From the NCBI GenBank assembly GCA_905182995.1, contig CAJJDP010000066.1, positions 124,001-188,000 of the forward strand: DNA of 64,000 bases. Direction: 5' to 3'. The notes below the pieces were generated by a model. The model was given only the letters and a program-made list of their open reading frames with translations, did not search any database and was not told the origin of the DNA. Made by a program: the position numbers and the translations under genes. The stretch is from Paramecium octaurelia. Taxonomy: Eukaryota > Ciliophora > Oligohymenophorea > Peniculida > Parameciidae. Below, one piece after another: positions 24,870-36,182 of the stretch (position 1 is the first letter of the stretch; each line of letters starts with the position of its first letter).

Positions 24870-26661
24870 TCAATTAATACTATTATCTAAATCAGAAACC
24901 TTTAATTTAAACTTTGAAAATAGAGTCTAAAAATTAAATCGCTGTAATTGTTAAGAATCAGAAAATATTTCCAATTCCAAATAGAGTCTCTGTCTGGTAG
25001 TTAAAAGGATATCGCAATATTTAAGTGCTTCCTATATTACAAATGTGGAATTACATTAAAATCTTCATATTCACATTAGTTATTGCCCAAGTACTTTTTT
25101 TTAATGTTGAATTATTTAATTGCAGATTCCATTCCCTAATTATATTTGTGAAACAATTGACAAAAATACTCATACATCTATTGCTTCTCTAAAGCATCGA
25201 ACAAATTGAATTCCCCCAATAATTTCTTATATACAGATTTGATTATAATCTTAGTTTGTGTTCTTTGCTAATCATAGAGAATATGATCTTCAGTGTTGTC
25301 CTCAATCAAATACCTGGCTAAAAGACTCGATTCATCCTCATTTAATTCAAAGGGTGCTTTTTACAAACGTAATTGCGTTTCCTCTAAGGTTAAAAACTCA
25401 TCATCATCTTCGCACAAAATTTATTCTTATGTTTCATAATCAATATTATTGCTCAACAATTTTATTTTTAAATTGCTAATGATCTCTTTGATGTCATAAG
25501 AATTCACTTTTGAACATTGTTTTTTGCTTGTAAAACCCAATTGTAATTGCAATTTCTAAGGACTATTATTACTCCTAGGACTACCATAAATTGTCATTGC
25601 TTATTTAAGTCCAATTGATTAGAGGGAACCTTCTTAAGATTACTCGTGATCATCTCTCTTCTAATTCAATTCCTCTATCTACTTTTTTAGCATGTTCAAT
25701 CTATCCTACAATTTTTCCTTCTCTTTACTCTCCATTGATTTAAATACATCATAATTATGCTATAACTCTCCATTTTTTTGCTCCAATTCTTCTATTAGTT
25801 TTTTATTTTATTGTAATTGTTTTGCTTAATTTTAGACCTATTATTACAATTCATCAATCTTTTTCAAATAATCTTCAGATGGAGTTTGCTTTTTAGTGTT
25901 TTACATCTCTTATCTCATATACATCATGTGTTTATTCACAGATTCGAATTGTTTCTCCAATTCCTTCAACCTATTCGTCAATCTATCCTTCTCATTCTTA
26001 ATTGATAATTAATTCTATTGTAAACCATGATTCTCCTATTACAAACTGAGAATCATTTATGATAAATTCAAGTTGTCTTGTTTGTAGGCCTAAACCAAAT
26101 TAATTTGAATTTGATCCTTTAATGATTAATTGACCATCAAGGTTTCATTTGTATCTTGATTACATTTGCTACTAATGTATAACTATAATTTTTGATATGC
26201 TTCTTTTTATTCTTCTAATTCTGCTTCCAATTCTTTGTTCTTAGTCCTTTCTGGATTGCGCTTCAATTGAAAAACCTACTCCTCAAGTTCTTTGATTAGC
26301 TTATCCTAATCCTTGATTCTCGCTCTCTAAGACAAGATTACTTGAAACTGTCTAAATGATCACATAATTACATCTTTTTAAGTTTCATTAGTTTTCTGCA
26401 CTTGCTTCTCAAAATTGGCATGTTCCTGTCTCTCCTTCTTCAATTCAAATTTCACCTGTTGCAATTCCTTCTTCAACTTCAAGTTTTCCTCATACAATCC
26501 CTCCTTATCATAAAGCATCTATTACGGCATTTGCCTATGCAAAATAGAGAAATCACTTACCTATTTTTCTTATTTTCCTTAATTCTAAATGAAGTACTAC
26601 TATTATCATAAATTTTTGATTATTATTGAGAAGATGTGAGGCTGGTTAATGGCCTTTACAT
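24870..26661 (-). CDS. Long coiled-coil protein with a C-terminal helical domain, 580 aa
   Basis: ATG 26661 (MQRPLTSLTSSQQQSK), TGA 24872-24870, introns of 26 nt near 26545-26570 and 23 nt near 25035; spliced 581 codons. From about residue 40 to 330 the sequence is heptad-rich coiled coil (LYEENLKLKKELQQVKFE, IKELEEQVFQLKRN, DRLTNRLKELEKQFE). After a short break (TIYGSPRSNNSP) a roughly 200-residue acidic helical domain follows, including CEDDDEFLTLEETQLRLQKA and SLLARYLIEDN, which resembles EF-hand-like C-terminal regions of ciliate basal-body/axoneme coiled-coil proteins. I can give no family name. It is probably cytoskeletal (inference). Confidence 0.78.
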
Positions 26662-26958
26662 AAAACAATTTAATGATAAAATAAAATAAAAAACCCTTAT
26701 AGAAATAATTCACAATCCCTTCTATTTAGGTATTTGTAGAATACTCGTTTGATTCATCATCTAATCGGTGTTTCTAGCTTCCAATAATTTCATTGTGTTT
26801 TGTACAGGAACTAAAATAATAAAACCTTACTCACTAGTAGAAATAATAAGTATTCAATAACAAATAATAACACAAAATTTATTAGCAACGAAACCTAATT
26901 ATATAATTATATTCATTAATACTACTTTAGTATATATATTATTAACGATTTTAAGAAT
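26662..26958. other. Spacer with a possible fragment of a small leftward exon
   Basis: On the minus strand ATG near 26797 starts MKLLEARNTDQMMNQTSILQ and ends at TGA after about 24 codons. It is preceded by an intron-like GTAAGG...TTTTAG. This could be the 3' exon of a tiny gene; evidence is too thin for a CDS call. Confidence 0.2.
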
Positions 26959-27810
26959 TCATGATGACTATTATGATTATAATTCAATTTAATAAAAATA
27001 TGGCCATTGCTTACCACCTAATATTAAATTGCCATCTTTATAGGCTATTCCATTTAATACCTTGTTAAACATAGGGTCGGCATATCCCTTTCCCTTCACA
27101 CTTTCTACATCTTAGATCAACGCAGTAAAGTCAAGAATGTCTATTAACTTTCCGTCATGTGGATCTATTTAAGCAATTAAAGGGGTTTCATAAATGTTTG
27201 CTAAAACTGTCCCATCTCCAATAATTTCTAGTTCATTTAATTTATTGAGATCACTTCCATTCTCCAAACGAACACTTACAGTTTTCTTAACTTTAAAATC
27301 GCTTGGGTCTACATGATACAATCTGTTTGTTCCATCAGAAATTAACAATATGTCTTCGCCATCATTATTCCTATAAGAAGTCATTCCCCACCCTTCCTAG
27401 ATTTCTCCTGGGATTTCTAATTCCTAAACCAATTGCAAATTGCTATTCAATAGAAATGCTTTTCTCTCTTTCCAAGTTAACATATAGATCTCATCTTTTC
27501 CGTTTTTGTTTTTTATTTTTGAACACCCCTCCCCAAAATATTATTTTCCAATCGGCTATCGTGCTTTCAATCCAATATTCTATTTATCAAACACATTATC
27601 AATGTAATGTATCTCGGAATCTCCATACAACCCTGTGCTCTCCAATAGCATGTCATCCGCAATAAATGTTAGGCCTTCTGTAAAGAACAGCAAGTCATTT
27701 GGTCGCTTTAATCTATCCTTTATTATATAAGAGACCTTGTCAGATGCCTTAAAAACTGTAGGATCTTGACAATATGATAAAAATAGTAGCGAAAAGAAAA
27801 TTAAATACAT
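26959..27810 (-). CDS. Secreted glutaminyl-peptide cyclotransferase (plant/bacterial-type glutamine cyclotransferase), 283 aa
   Basis: Single exon, ATG 27810 to TGA 26961-26959. The N-terminus MYLIFFSLLFLSYCQ is a signal peptide. Family landmarks appear in order: ESTGLYGDSEIHYID, QYFGEGCSKI, MLTWKERKAFLL, GEIQEGWGMTSY, ILLISDGTNRLYHVDP, LNELEIIGDGTVLANIYETP, IDPHDGKLIDILDF, VLNGIAYKDGNLILGGKQWPYFY. This is the five-bladed-propeller glutamine cyclotransferase family, which converts N-terminal Gln of peptides to pyroglutamate with loss of ammonia, here in the secretory route or phagosome. Length fits the family (about 260-290). The catalytic set of acidic and aromatic residues in these blocks looks preserved. 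Confident family call. Confidence 0.9.
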
Positions 27811-28133
27811 ATTTAATAATAATAACTTATTATAAACAACATCTGAATTTCACAAAAACATTTTATAAAAATTAGATTTAAAGGAATAGATCATCTGTAT
27901 CATTTTTTAAAGATTAATTTTCTTATCCGAATTAAATGAAGATGGCTAGTCATTTAGAATTTTAATTCAAAAATCAAAAGATAGGGCTAAATTGTTTTAA
28001 TTTCAAAATGATTTTAATTAATAGTGCACGAGAGATCAAAAATAATGAAGAACCTTTAATAAATTGTGTAATTTGGATTAAATTTTAATAATAAAGCGTA
28101 TATCTTGGATTTAAGTGGAGAAATATCAGAGAT
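27811..28133. other. AT-rich spacer upstream of the tRNA gene
   Basis: No gene seen in either strand. Confidence 0.5.
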
Positions 28134-28207
28134 GCCCTTGTAGCTCAGTTGGTTAGAGCGCGAGTCTCATAATCTCGAGGTCGTGGGATCGACCCCCACC
28201 AAAGGCA
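28134..28207 (+). tRNA. tRNA-Met (anticodon CAT), unusual T-loop
   Basis: A complete 74-nt cloverleaf: acceptor GCCCTTG/CAAAGGC, D-arm GCTC...GAGC, anticodon loop CTCATAA (CAT), variable loop AGGTC, T-stem GTGGG/CCCAC and discriminator A. The G1:C72 pair favours elongator Met. Oddities: a C4/A69 mismatch in the acceptor, T31/T39 in the anticodon stem, and the T-loop begins A-T-C-G where T54 is nearly universal except in eukaryotic initiators. The CCA end is not encoded, as expected. A T7 run ends it downstream. Confidence 0.88.
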
Positions 28208-28211
28208 TATA

Positions 28212-28218
28212 TTTTTTT
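28212..28218 (+). terminator. Pol III T-run terminator of tRNA-Met
   Basis: Seven T directly 3' of the tRNA, the normal RNA polymerase III stop. Confidence 0.75.
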
Positions 28219-28270
28219 AATAAATGTGGTTCTGTTATTAAGTTTTGAAAGAATAAATATATTATTAATA

Positions 28271-29419
28271 ATGTAGAAGGTGTTGAGATTCAACTTTGGG
28301 GTATTGTCAAGACCAAGATTGCACATTTTTGATAAGGGTAGTAAACATACTCCATCTGGAATCAGAGCTACAATTCATGGGGGTACCAGTTTTTCAGGGA
28401 TTTACATGGGTGGTATGCTTGGAAATATAGGATCAGAATTAATATTTCCTCACAATCACTAGTAAGGATTAAATTAAGATGAAGATATAATTATGAGGAT
28501 CATGTAAGAGAATTGAAGACAACATCAGGACCTGGTTAAAATTGGTTATTACACGATATGAATTATGACAACAAAGAGATGATAGAGTGGACAATGAAGA
28601 ATTCAAATGTTGTTGTTAATTTGCTAGGTCCAAGAAAGCATTTAAAGAACAGAAAGGATTTTGAATGGATCAATATCACAGTGCCCAAAAGAATAGCTGA
28701 GGCATGCGCTAAAAACCCAGGAGTGATCAGATTGATTCATTTTTCTGCCTGTGGAGCCAATCCTCATGCTGAGTCTTTGGATTTACAGACTAAATACATA
28801 GGAGAATAGGAGGTAGAGCAAAAGATTAAACTAGGTCTTAAATGCCTTTCCAAATGCCACTATTTTCAGACCAAGTGTAATGGTTGGAGATAATGATGAT
28901 TTCGCTTATCATTGGCAGGTTCAAAAGAGATACTTCCATAATTTTAATATAGTGCCAGATAATTGCTAAGCAAAAAGACAACCTGTAAGGGATGCTCAAT
29001 TATCATTAGATCTTTGTTCAAGATGTAGCATAAGCAATGTTAAATGCCTTAAAAATGCCTGAAACAATAGGACAAACATATGAATTGGGAGGTCCTCATG
29101 TGTATACTTTGTTGGAATGTTACGAGATGTTTCACAATATTGTTTAGAGACCACCAAAATTGGCTCATGTTGACAAGCAATTATTACTAAAAATTGGTAA
29201 ATACGCGATATTATATGAATAGCTTAATATATTCCAAATTGGAAGTATTTCAATATAGATTACATCTTAAAACATGGAGATGATATGGTAGTCTAAGCTG
29301 GATCAAAAACTATAGATGACTTATGTGTTAGACCGTTGTCATTAACACAAGCACTCCAAAATATCTTCTGGGATATCCAAGCTCGTTATGGGGGATCAAG
29401 TGAATTATATGAAAGATGA
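28271..29419 (+). CDS. NDUFA9: NDUFA9-like 39-kDa subunit of mitochondrial complex I, 350 aa
   Basis: ATG 28271 to TGA 29417-29419; four introns (23, 22, 25 and 26 nt) give 351 codons. After a short basic leader, SGIRATIHGGTSFSGIYMGG is the Rossmann/SDR nucleotide-binding turn of NDUFA9. It is followed by NYDNKEMIEWTMKNSNVVVNLLGP, VIRLIHFSACGANPHAES, ATIFRPSVMVGDNDDFAY and IFVQDVAQAMLNAL, the family's atypical-SDR blocks. NDUFA9 is an accessory matrix-arm subunit that binds NADPH structurally. The glycine turn reads GGTSFSG instead of GATGFLG, a mild deviation. The start MQKVLRFNFGVLSRPRL looks like a mitochondrial presequence. The first intron ends in AAG rather than TAG, so that junction is slightly less sure. 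Confidence 0.88.
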
Positions 29420-29471
29420 TTTGTCATGGAGGGTTATTGAAAAAACGATTAGAAATAATAATAATATTTAT

Positions 29472-31961
29472 TCATAAATATCTCTTGAGTATTTCTTGAA
29501 GTTCTGTTTCGGTGACAGGTTTGGTGATGTAATCTGACATTCCTGCATCGAGACATTTCTTTTTCTCTTAGTTATCTGTATAACCACTACAACCAATGAT
29601 GATCTAGCTGGGATGAATAGACAATATTTATTTAGTAGTCTGTATTCCATTCATGATGGGCATTTCTACATCCATGAATATTAGTTTGTATCCTTGGCAT
29701 GAATTGTTGTTACACTTTTTGTTTTTCACCTTATCAATGGACTCCTTCCCAGAAAGGGCAGTCTCTATGTCAATTTATTAAAAATGGCTTTTCAGAACTC
29801 CCTATAAAATTTAGTTGAAGGTGTAGGCATTAAAGAACTCATCATCCACAATCAAACAATGAGAACATTTCGAAATAACATCTCGAGTTATCTTCTGTTA
29901 TTCGCGATTGAAAGTTAGTATTTCGTCAACTTCCTGATATAGAGGATAGATTTCAGGAACTTTAAAACTAGCCACTTTCTTTTTTTCTGGCTATTCTATT
30001 AACACATCGAAATAGAATAAGGAATAATGATTATCTTGATCCTTTCTAGATTCTATGTTCAATCCACTACATCCTATAGTCTACGCAATCTGATTGCTAA
30101 TAACCAATCCTAATCCAACGCCTTATTCATTTAATTTCCTGCTTTCTTCAGAATTTACCTTAGAAAATGCCTTAAACAACATCTACTAATCCTCTTTACT
30201 AATTCCAATTCCATCATCTCTAACTCCAATTCTCAACGAAGCAGACTAAAGCGAGACGATGATTTCTACTTTGCTACAAGTGAATTTGAAAGCATTGCTT
30301 AGCAGATTGACAATAATTTGTTTCAGTCTATTCTAATCTGATACAATGAACTTTGGGATATTTTTACTAAGTTTTTTTATTAAATACAGATTCTTCAATC
30401 TAGCTTTTAAAGTGAACATTTTCATGCAATCATTGATTAGGTTTTCAAAATTGAAAGATACCTTCTTTATTTTGAATTTTCCATTCTTTATTTAAGCCAA
30501 ATCCAATAAATCATTGGACAAATTCAACATGTACTTCGAATTGTCCAACGCTATTTGTAAATTGTCTGCTATTTCTGTATTTGAGATTATGATCGGCTAC
30601 ATAAGCACACATTCAATCATCTAAATAATGCAGCTTAATGGTTGGCGATATTCATGACTCACAAATGACAGCATCTTTGATTTCTAAATGTCATAATCTC
30701 TCAAATATCTTATTTTTTATCTATGTGTTACATCTCTACAAATTATCAAAATGCTTCGATCCCTAGTAAGAGTTAAAGTGAATTCAATTAATCTTTCACT
30801 CTATTCCTGTCTCGATTAGCCTCCACCATTAGATTGAGATGTTGTTATATTTTTATTTGTATTCAATTGAATACTACCACTAAAATGTGTATTCACTGTT
30901 ATAACATCTGCTTTCTTTGTCTTTATCATTTTCTCAAGAAGCTCCTTCATACTAATTGTTTGATATTTTTCGAACATTTGACAATCTAATAATGGTTATT
31001 TAACTGAAGTAAACAAGTCTTTTTATAAAAAGATGGATTTGCTAACACGAGAATACTGTAAATTTGATAGTCTTTGTTATACGTTGGGATCATCCAATAC
31101 ATCTTAACTCTAAATATGTAATGTATTGAAACTCTCCAAAATATAGAGGATTTCTCCATCCTATTCTCTACCAAATAAACTTCTAGTCGCGTTATTCATG
31201 TATTATATCTTAAACTATTAAGTCTTTTCATCTATTATGTCTAATACTATGAGACCTTCTTGTAAGATTTCAAGTGAATTATAAATTATTTCTGAATTGA
31301 TATAATGTTATTAGATGTTGCTAAAATTATTGCATAGTATTCCTTGGCTTTCCTTTGATTGATCTAAAATCAAATTTTTAACACTGTCAACAACTGAAAT
31401 GGCTCTTTTTCCTAAACTTTCTATTTTCTGAATTGGTCCTATATCCATTGGAATTGTTGTATTCAACTAACTTTAATTTTTCTTTTTCAATATCAGGCTT
31501 TCCAATAAAGACATCAATAAACATAGCATTAATTGTGGGTACTCTAATAGAAACTAGTTCTGAGTATGCAAATATATTTATTGAAATATACATACGACTA
31601 CTATCAAACCATAGTATATGGACATCATGCTTATAGAATGCTAGTTTTATGTCTGTACCTTCTTGATGAGATCTTTCGAAATATATTAACATACTATTAA
31701 TTAAGCATACGAAGCATGGTTTAAGTTTTATTAATTCAGAATTATAAGGCATATCAAATCTATTTGAATACAAAATATGGTTCCAATGATTTTTGTATGC
31801 ATTTTGGCATATTAAAATATTATTATCACTGGAAATACCAAGCACATAATTCCCAAACAAATTAAATTAGTTGTATTTCTATCCGAAATATAGAAATATA
31901 TGGAGTAACAAAACGACATCCAATGAATTGCTTATACCTTCAAAAATGATCTGTCTATCAT
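29472..31961 (-). CDS. Hybrid sensor histidine kinase with receiver domain, 829 aa (second)
   Basis: A single uninterrupted frame from ATG 31961 to TGA 29474-29472. The N-terminus has about five hydrophobic helices (for example LICLGIMCLVFPVIIIF, IYYGLIVVVCIFQQIYL). A PAS-like domain follows (IIYNSLEILQEGLIVLDIIDE...YMNNATRSLFG). Then come H-box SFVSHEYRQPLSCII (His near residue 435), N-box IVNLLSNAFKFT, G1 VRDDGIGI, G2 QGVGLGLVIS and receiver LIVDDEFFNAYTF, IFMDVEMPIMNG (Asp near residue 760), SGYTDN and DYITKPV. The H-box has Gln where Thr is usual (RQP for RTP) but the catalytic His and Glu are present. Domain order and sequence resemble the third kinase at 57.9-60.2 kb, suggesting duplication. 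The 5' part also shows a long antisense-frame shadow that is not a gene. Confidence 0.93.
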
Positions 31962-32014
31962 ATTATAATGTCCTTAGCTTTGGATAAAATATATTAATAT
32001 AAAAACTTATTATT

Positions 32015-32206
32015 TCACAATTAAAAAAAATCAATTTATATTTTCAGGCCTTTCTTTTCATCTTCCTCAAAGTTTCTTAACATGTTGATCAACTCTACTT
32101 ATTTAACATCTGATTGAGATTCTTCGAAATTCTTGTTATGCAATTTGAATCTGACTTTTAATCAAAATATAGAAGCTCTGAATCCATGAAGTTTCTTAAA
32201 CCCCAT
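32015..32206 (-). pseudogene. Small leftward reading frame interrupted by one in-frame TGA
   Basis: From ATG 32206, MGFKKLHGFRASIF is followed by TGA and then, in the same frame, 47 codons of plausible coding sequence (KVRFKLHNKNFEESQSDVKQ, ...NMLRNFEEDEKKG) to TGA at 32017-32015. No GT..AG intron removes the internal stop. It lies 54 bp upstream of the histidine-kinase start. Either a recently broken tiny gene, a fragment, or two unrelated pieces; no family recognised. Confidence 0.3.
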
Positions 32207-33096
32207 TTTTAACCATTAACTACCAAGTTAAGTTGATACTTTAAAAGTCATAATTTAGAAAAAATATTATATATCTAACAATTAAAAATTAGAATAAATA
32301 ATTATTCTAAATAATACTTTAAATATTTCCTAAATAAAATATAATGGAAATTATATATGTCAATGTTTAATTAATATATCAATATAATGGATCCGAAATT
32401 GAAGACTAAACTATAAATGATTTCTTTATGCAATTCTTAATCAAGTGTAATCTTTTGAATTTAAATCTAAATAAAGCATATCATTTCATATTCAAATCTT
32501 TGCCTCCTATTGCCATTTATACCTATATATTATATTATCTATTAAACAGCTTTTGAATTTGATATGCTTTATTTAATTACTAAATTTAAAACACTTAGCT
32601 ATTCCTGTGTAAAGCTTTTCTTCTGATATCAATACTTTAATTACTTTTCATATATTGATAGTTTAATTTACTCCATTTTATATTTATTTGATTGTATATT
32701 CAGTATCTACAATTATTTGAATCTATTCAACTCGTACTTTTTTAGTCTTTGTTACTTTTTGTAAACCCACAACAAATTTGATCATCTAATAAGTAAAAAA
32801 TAGTGGCTTTAAATCATATCCCAAAAAGAACCTTCTAAATACCAAATCTGAAATGTAGCATTATTAATCACATTTGGAATTAGTTTTTTTAATTGGAGGA
32901 TGATATTTATTAATTTTTATTATCCTCTTATCAAATTTTAGAGTATTCATTATAAAATATACATTAAAAGGGTAAGGAATAATTTATATCAGATCACTTT
33001 CTTATTAATGATTGATATTTTGATCAATTTTGCATTTAAATATTTTCTATTAAAAATTCTATAAGATTATTTCTAAGTTTCTGATTCTTATACAGC
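32207..33096. other. AT-rich region with no supported gene
   Basis: About 890 bp. One forward frame is free of TGA for about 110 codons (about 32430-32730), but its composition matches surrounding AT-rich DNA and it shows no motif; I do not call it. Confidence 0.4.
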
Positions 33097-34309
33097 ATGT
33101 TAATGTTAAATTTCAGAGTGGAGCATCCTGGTGCATGGATAAATTATAAGCGCATGAAAAGATTGATGAGAAGTAATGTATTTAAAAACAGAATGGTCTT
33201 AGTTACTTAGTTTCATTACACCAAGATTTCTAATTTGACTTATGTTATTATATATTATTTAATGAAATTATTATTTTATATATTCATATCACTATCAGTT
33301 GGAGGGTCAACACTTATGTTGACTCATTTGTACTTTTTCGATAATATGAGAGTATTAGCTTAAAGGATTTTATTTTTTCTCTCAATATCAGATTTTCTTT
33401 ACTCAATAGGATTATTGTTGTACGTAGAGCCTGCTTTTAGTGACTACAATAAATTTAGGTTTTGTAATGATAAATGATTTAGATGTACTATTTAAGGAGT
33501 AATAACTCAATTTGGAACAATAAGTGCTTTTTTGTGGAGCACATCTATAGCATATTTGTTATATATTTCAATCATTTAAGGATAATAAAGTATTGCAAAA
33601 TTAGAGAGATATCAGAAGACAATCTTTTTATCAGGTAAGCATAAAAACAAAAGTAGGCTTTGCTATTCCAATATTAATGTCAATTCCGCCATTATTTTTT
33701 GATTCCTATGCTCCCACACCTTAAAAAGTACCGGTTACCTGTTCAATCAGCTCAAATGATGAAAATAAATCATTAGACGAAAATCGTAATCTAAGTTTGT
33801 ATTTAAATCTAATGTTGTTCTACACACCATTAATTTTTGCAGTGTTAATTTCGGTATATTTCATAATGAGATCGTATTTTAAAATTAAAAAAATTAAAAG
33901 TCAACATGAATTGCTAACTAAACAGATCAACATTCAATTAATTTTTGCTAAAACGCTTATATTTTATCCATTTGGGTTGTTTATTTGCTGGCTGCCCTCA
34001 TTAATTGTGTTTTTGATATTCACTTTCAACAATGATTGGTTTTAGTAGATTCAAATCAATTATTTTATATCTGGAACTGGGATATATTAGTATATTAGGA
34101 TAGTCCAATATGGATTAAGTTTTTTGCAAGGGTTCTTTAACAGTTTAGTTTATTTGGTTAACAGTTAAATAACGAGAAAAAAACTGAAAACTTTAGATAA
34201 GGTGGAGGTGGATAGGATCAATGTGAAAAATATGATGTCTAATAACTTTGAAGATAGTATCAGGAGCAGTTAACTTAGTAATGGTTTTGAAAATCTTCAA
34301 GATATTTGA
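33097..34309 (+). CDS. cAMP-receptor-like seven-helix GPCR, about 388 aa
   Basis: Frame open from ATG 33097 (start uncertain; later ATGs such as that before KLLFYIFISL are possible) to TGA 34307-34309 with introns of 24 nt (near 33460-33483) and 22 nt (about 33635-33656); 389 codons. Seven hydrophobic helices: FYIFISLSVGGSTLMLTHLYFF, ILFFLSISDFLYSIGLLLYV, QGVITQFGTISAFLWSTSIAYLLYISI, FAIPILMSIPPLFF, LYLNLMLFYTPLIFAVLISV, LIFYPFGLFICWLPSLIVFLIF and IRIVQYGLSFLQGFFNSLVYLVN. The helix-2 SDF and helix-4 entry resemble the Dictyostelium CAR/cAMP receptor-like class, and the last helix ends ...NSLVYLVNSQITRK. The tail is Ser/Asn-rich, suited to phosphorylation. It lies 50 bp upstream of a cyclic-nucleotide phosphodiesterase on the same strand. 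Confidence 0.75.
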
Positions 34310-34359
34310 TTTATTTTTAATTTATTTTGTTTTTTTTTGTTTTTATTTGCCATATAATA

Positions 34360-35825
34360 ATGTAAAACAATAAATCTGCAACTGAATACTTGGATTCAAT
34401 AGGATAACAGCTGGGTTTCATTGATTAATATTATATATAACAAGCAGATCAAAATGATGCTTAAGTTATATAGAAATTTAAAAAGGTCTACAAATATATT
34501 GATGAGGCGTACAAAGTAATATTACATTTATATAATACAGTCCAATTTTATGAATGATGATGGTTTATTTTCAGTTTATGGATTTTTCTTACAAACAGTC
34601 AAGAAATTCAAAAGAAAACTGGAAAACAGAATCTATTTTGATAAAACTGATTATGCAGCCACACTAGAGAAATTTGAACGAACTTAAACTAAACTTGTTC
34701 CAGTTTACAAAGATCTTATTTTGGATGCTTAGAAGTAGGAAAGAATAGATTTGGAAACCTTATTAGATTCGAATATGATTCATCACATTTATACAAAAAA
34801 AGAATTGGGTCAGTTTGCACTATAATTGTTTGATTTCTTAAATTTGGATTAGATCAAAGTGCCAAAAGAAATTTTGGGAGATCTGATAAATGAAATTGTC
34901 ATGAATTATAATGTTGTACCTTATCATAATTTTACCCATGCCTTCCAATTATCCTAATTGCTATTTTCATGCTATATGAAATCAGACCTGAAGAAATTTT
35001 GTAATCAACTTGAAATATTCTCTGCAATTCTTGCTGGTTTGGGACATGATTTAAACCATAGTAAAAAATCAAATCATTTATATTTTAGAGGGGGTTAACA
35101 ATATGTATAAGATCAAAAAGTCAAAGAAATTCAACATTCTAACATCCGAAATTGCTGTTCTAGAAAATATGCATTGTGCTACTTTCTTTAATATCATTTA
35201 ACTCAACAGAAAACATGATTTCTTTCAATACATGTCAAATGATGAGGAAAAAACTCTAGCAAAGAGATTGATTATTACATCAATTTTGGCAACTGATATG
35301 GTATTCATCATTTTATATTCTAAAATAGAGTAAACATGCAAAACTTTTAGCTAAACTTTAAAAAAGAGTAGAATGCACTAAATAATTCGATCAAGGAGAA
35401 AAAAATGATTTAATAGAGATGCAGAGATTCTCAAATGAAAGACTTGAAGACAGAATCTTTATTCTTAATATCATGGTTCATGCTTGTGATATATCAAATC
35501 CAACAATGAAATTCAATAATTATATGAATTGGTCCTATTTATTAACCTAAGAATTTAATGATTAAGTATAATTACTATAATAATTACTTAGACAATCAAA
35601 GAAGCTAAAATTGGAGTGGATGTGACTGGATTTCTAATCTATAAAGACAAACCCACCTATTATGGAGGATAGACATTTTTTGCAAGTAATTTGATTCACA
35701 TAAAATTAGAATCTTTGGTTCTCCCCTTATGGGTTTAGATTGGTGAATTGTACCCAGAGCTTAAATATTTATCTGAAGAAATCAACAAGAATTTAGAAAT
35801 ATTACAATAAAAATTAAAACAATGA
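34360..35825 (+). CDS. 3',5'-cyclic nucleotide phosphodiesterase, 452 aa
   Basis: ATG 34360 to TGA 35823-35825; four introns (25, 28, 28 and 26 nt) give 453 codons. Class I PDE signature: NVVPYHNFTHAFQLSQLL, the metal-binding LAGLGHDLNH (first HD pair), LTSEIAVLENMHCATFF, SILATDMSKHAKLL and IMVHACDISNP (second metal Asp), then TGFLIYKDKP and a C-terminal helix. The metal ligands H, H, D and D are present; in the usual HHDRGTNN block this protein reads HRGVNN across the second splice site, a shortened loop. It hydrolyses cAMP and/or cGMP; no GAF, PAS or membrane segment is seen in the N-terminal 120 residues, so likely cytosolic. Beside the CAR-like receptor it suggests cAMP signalling. Confidence 0.9.
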
Positions 35826-36182
35826 TGATATGCATATAATTATTCTAACTTCATTGTTTGTATATTTTATGATATTATAATTTTATTTAAATCTCATAAG
35901 AAAAATTATCACTTGGAATATAGAACATATTACAAATAGAAAGTTATGGAAGTTTTGTAATTAAAATATTTTACTTATCCCTAAATATTAAATTATCAAT
36001 TAATACAGACTTTTATCATTTGATTGTGTCTTAGAATTCTAAATTAATGTTAAAATTATGTTATTAGTGTTTTATGATTATTATAAAATTTTAACACATA
36101 GTATGAATTTGAATTAATTAATAATTAATATCAAATTTAATGTTTATTTTTGTTTTGAATAAAGAATAAAAAAAAATTAGAT
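35826..36182. other. AT-rich spacer
   Basis: Convergent 3' region of the PDE and the first tandem paralogue; nothing recognised. Confidence 0.5.

Noticed and set aside
31387-31860. 157-aa leftward ORF lacking an ATG, overlapping the second histidine kinase
   Set aside because: The true kinase frame is open continuously from ATG 31961 through this region with TM helices and joins the kinase domain without an intron; the other frame is a shadow.
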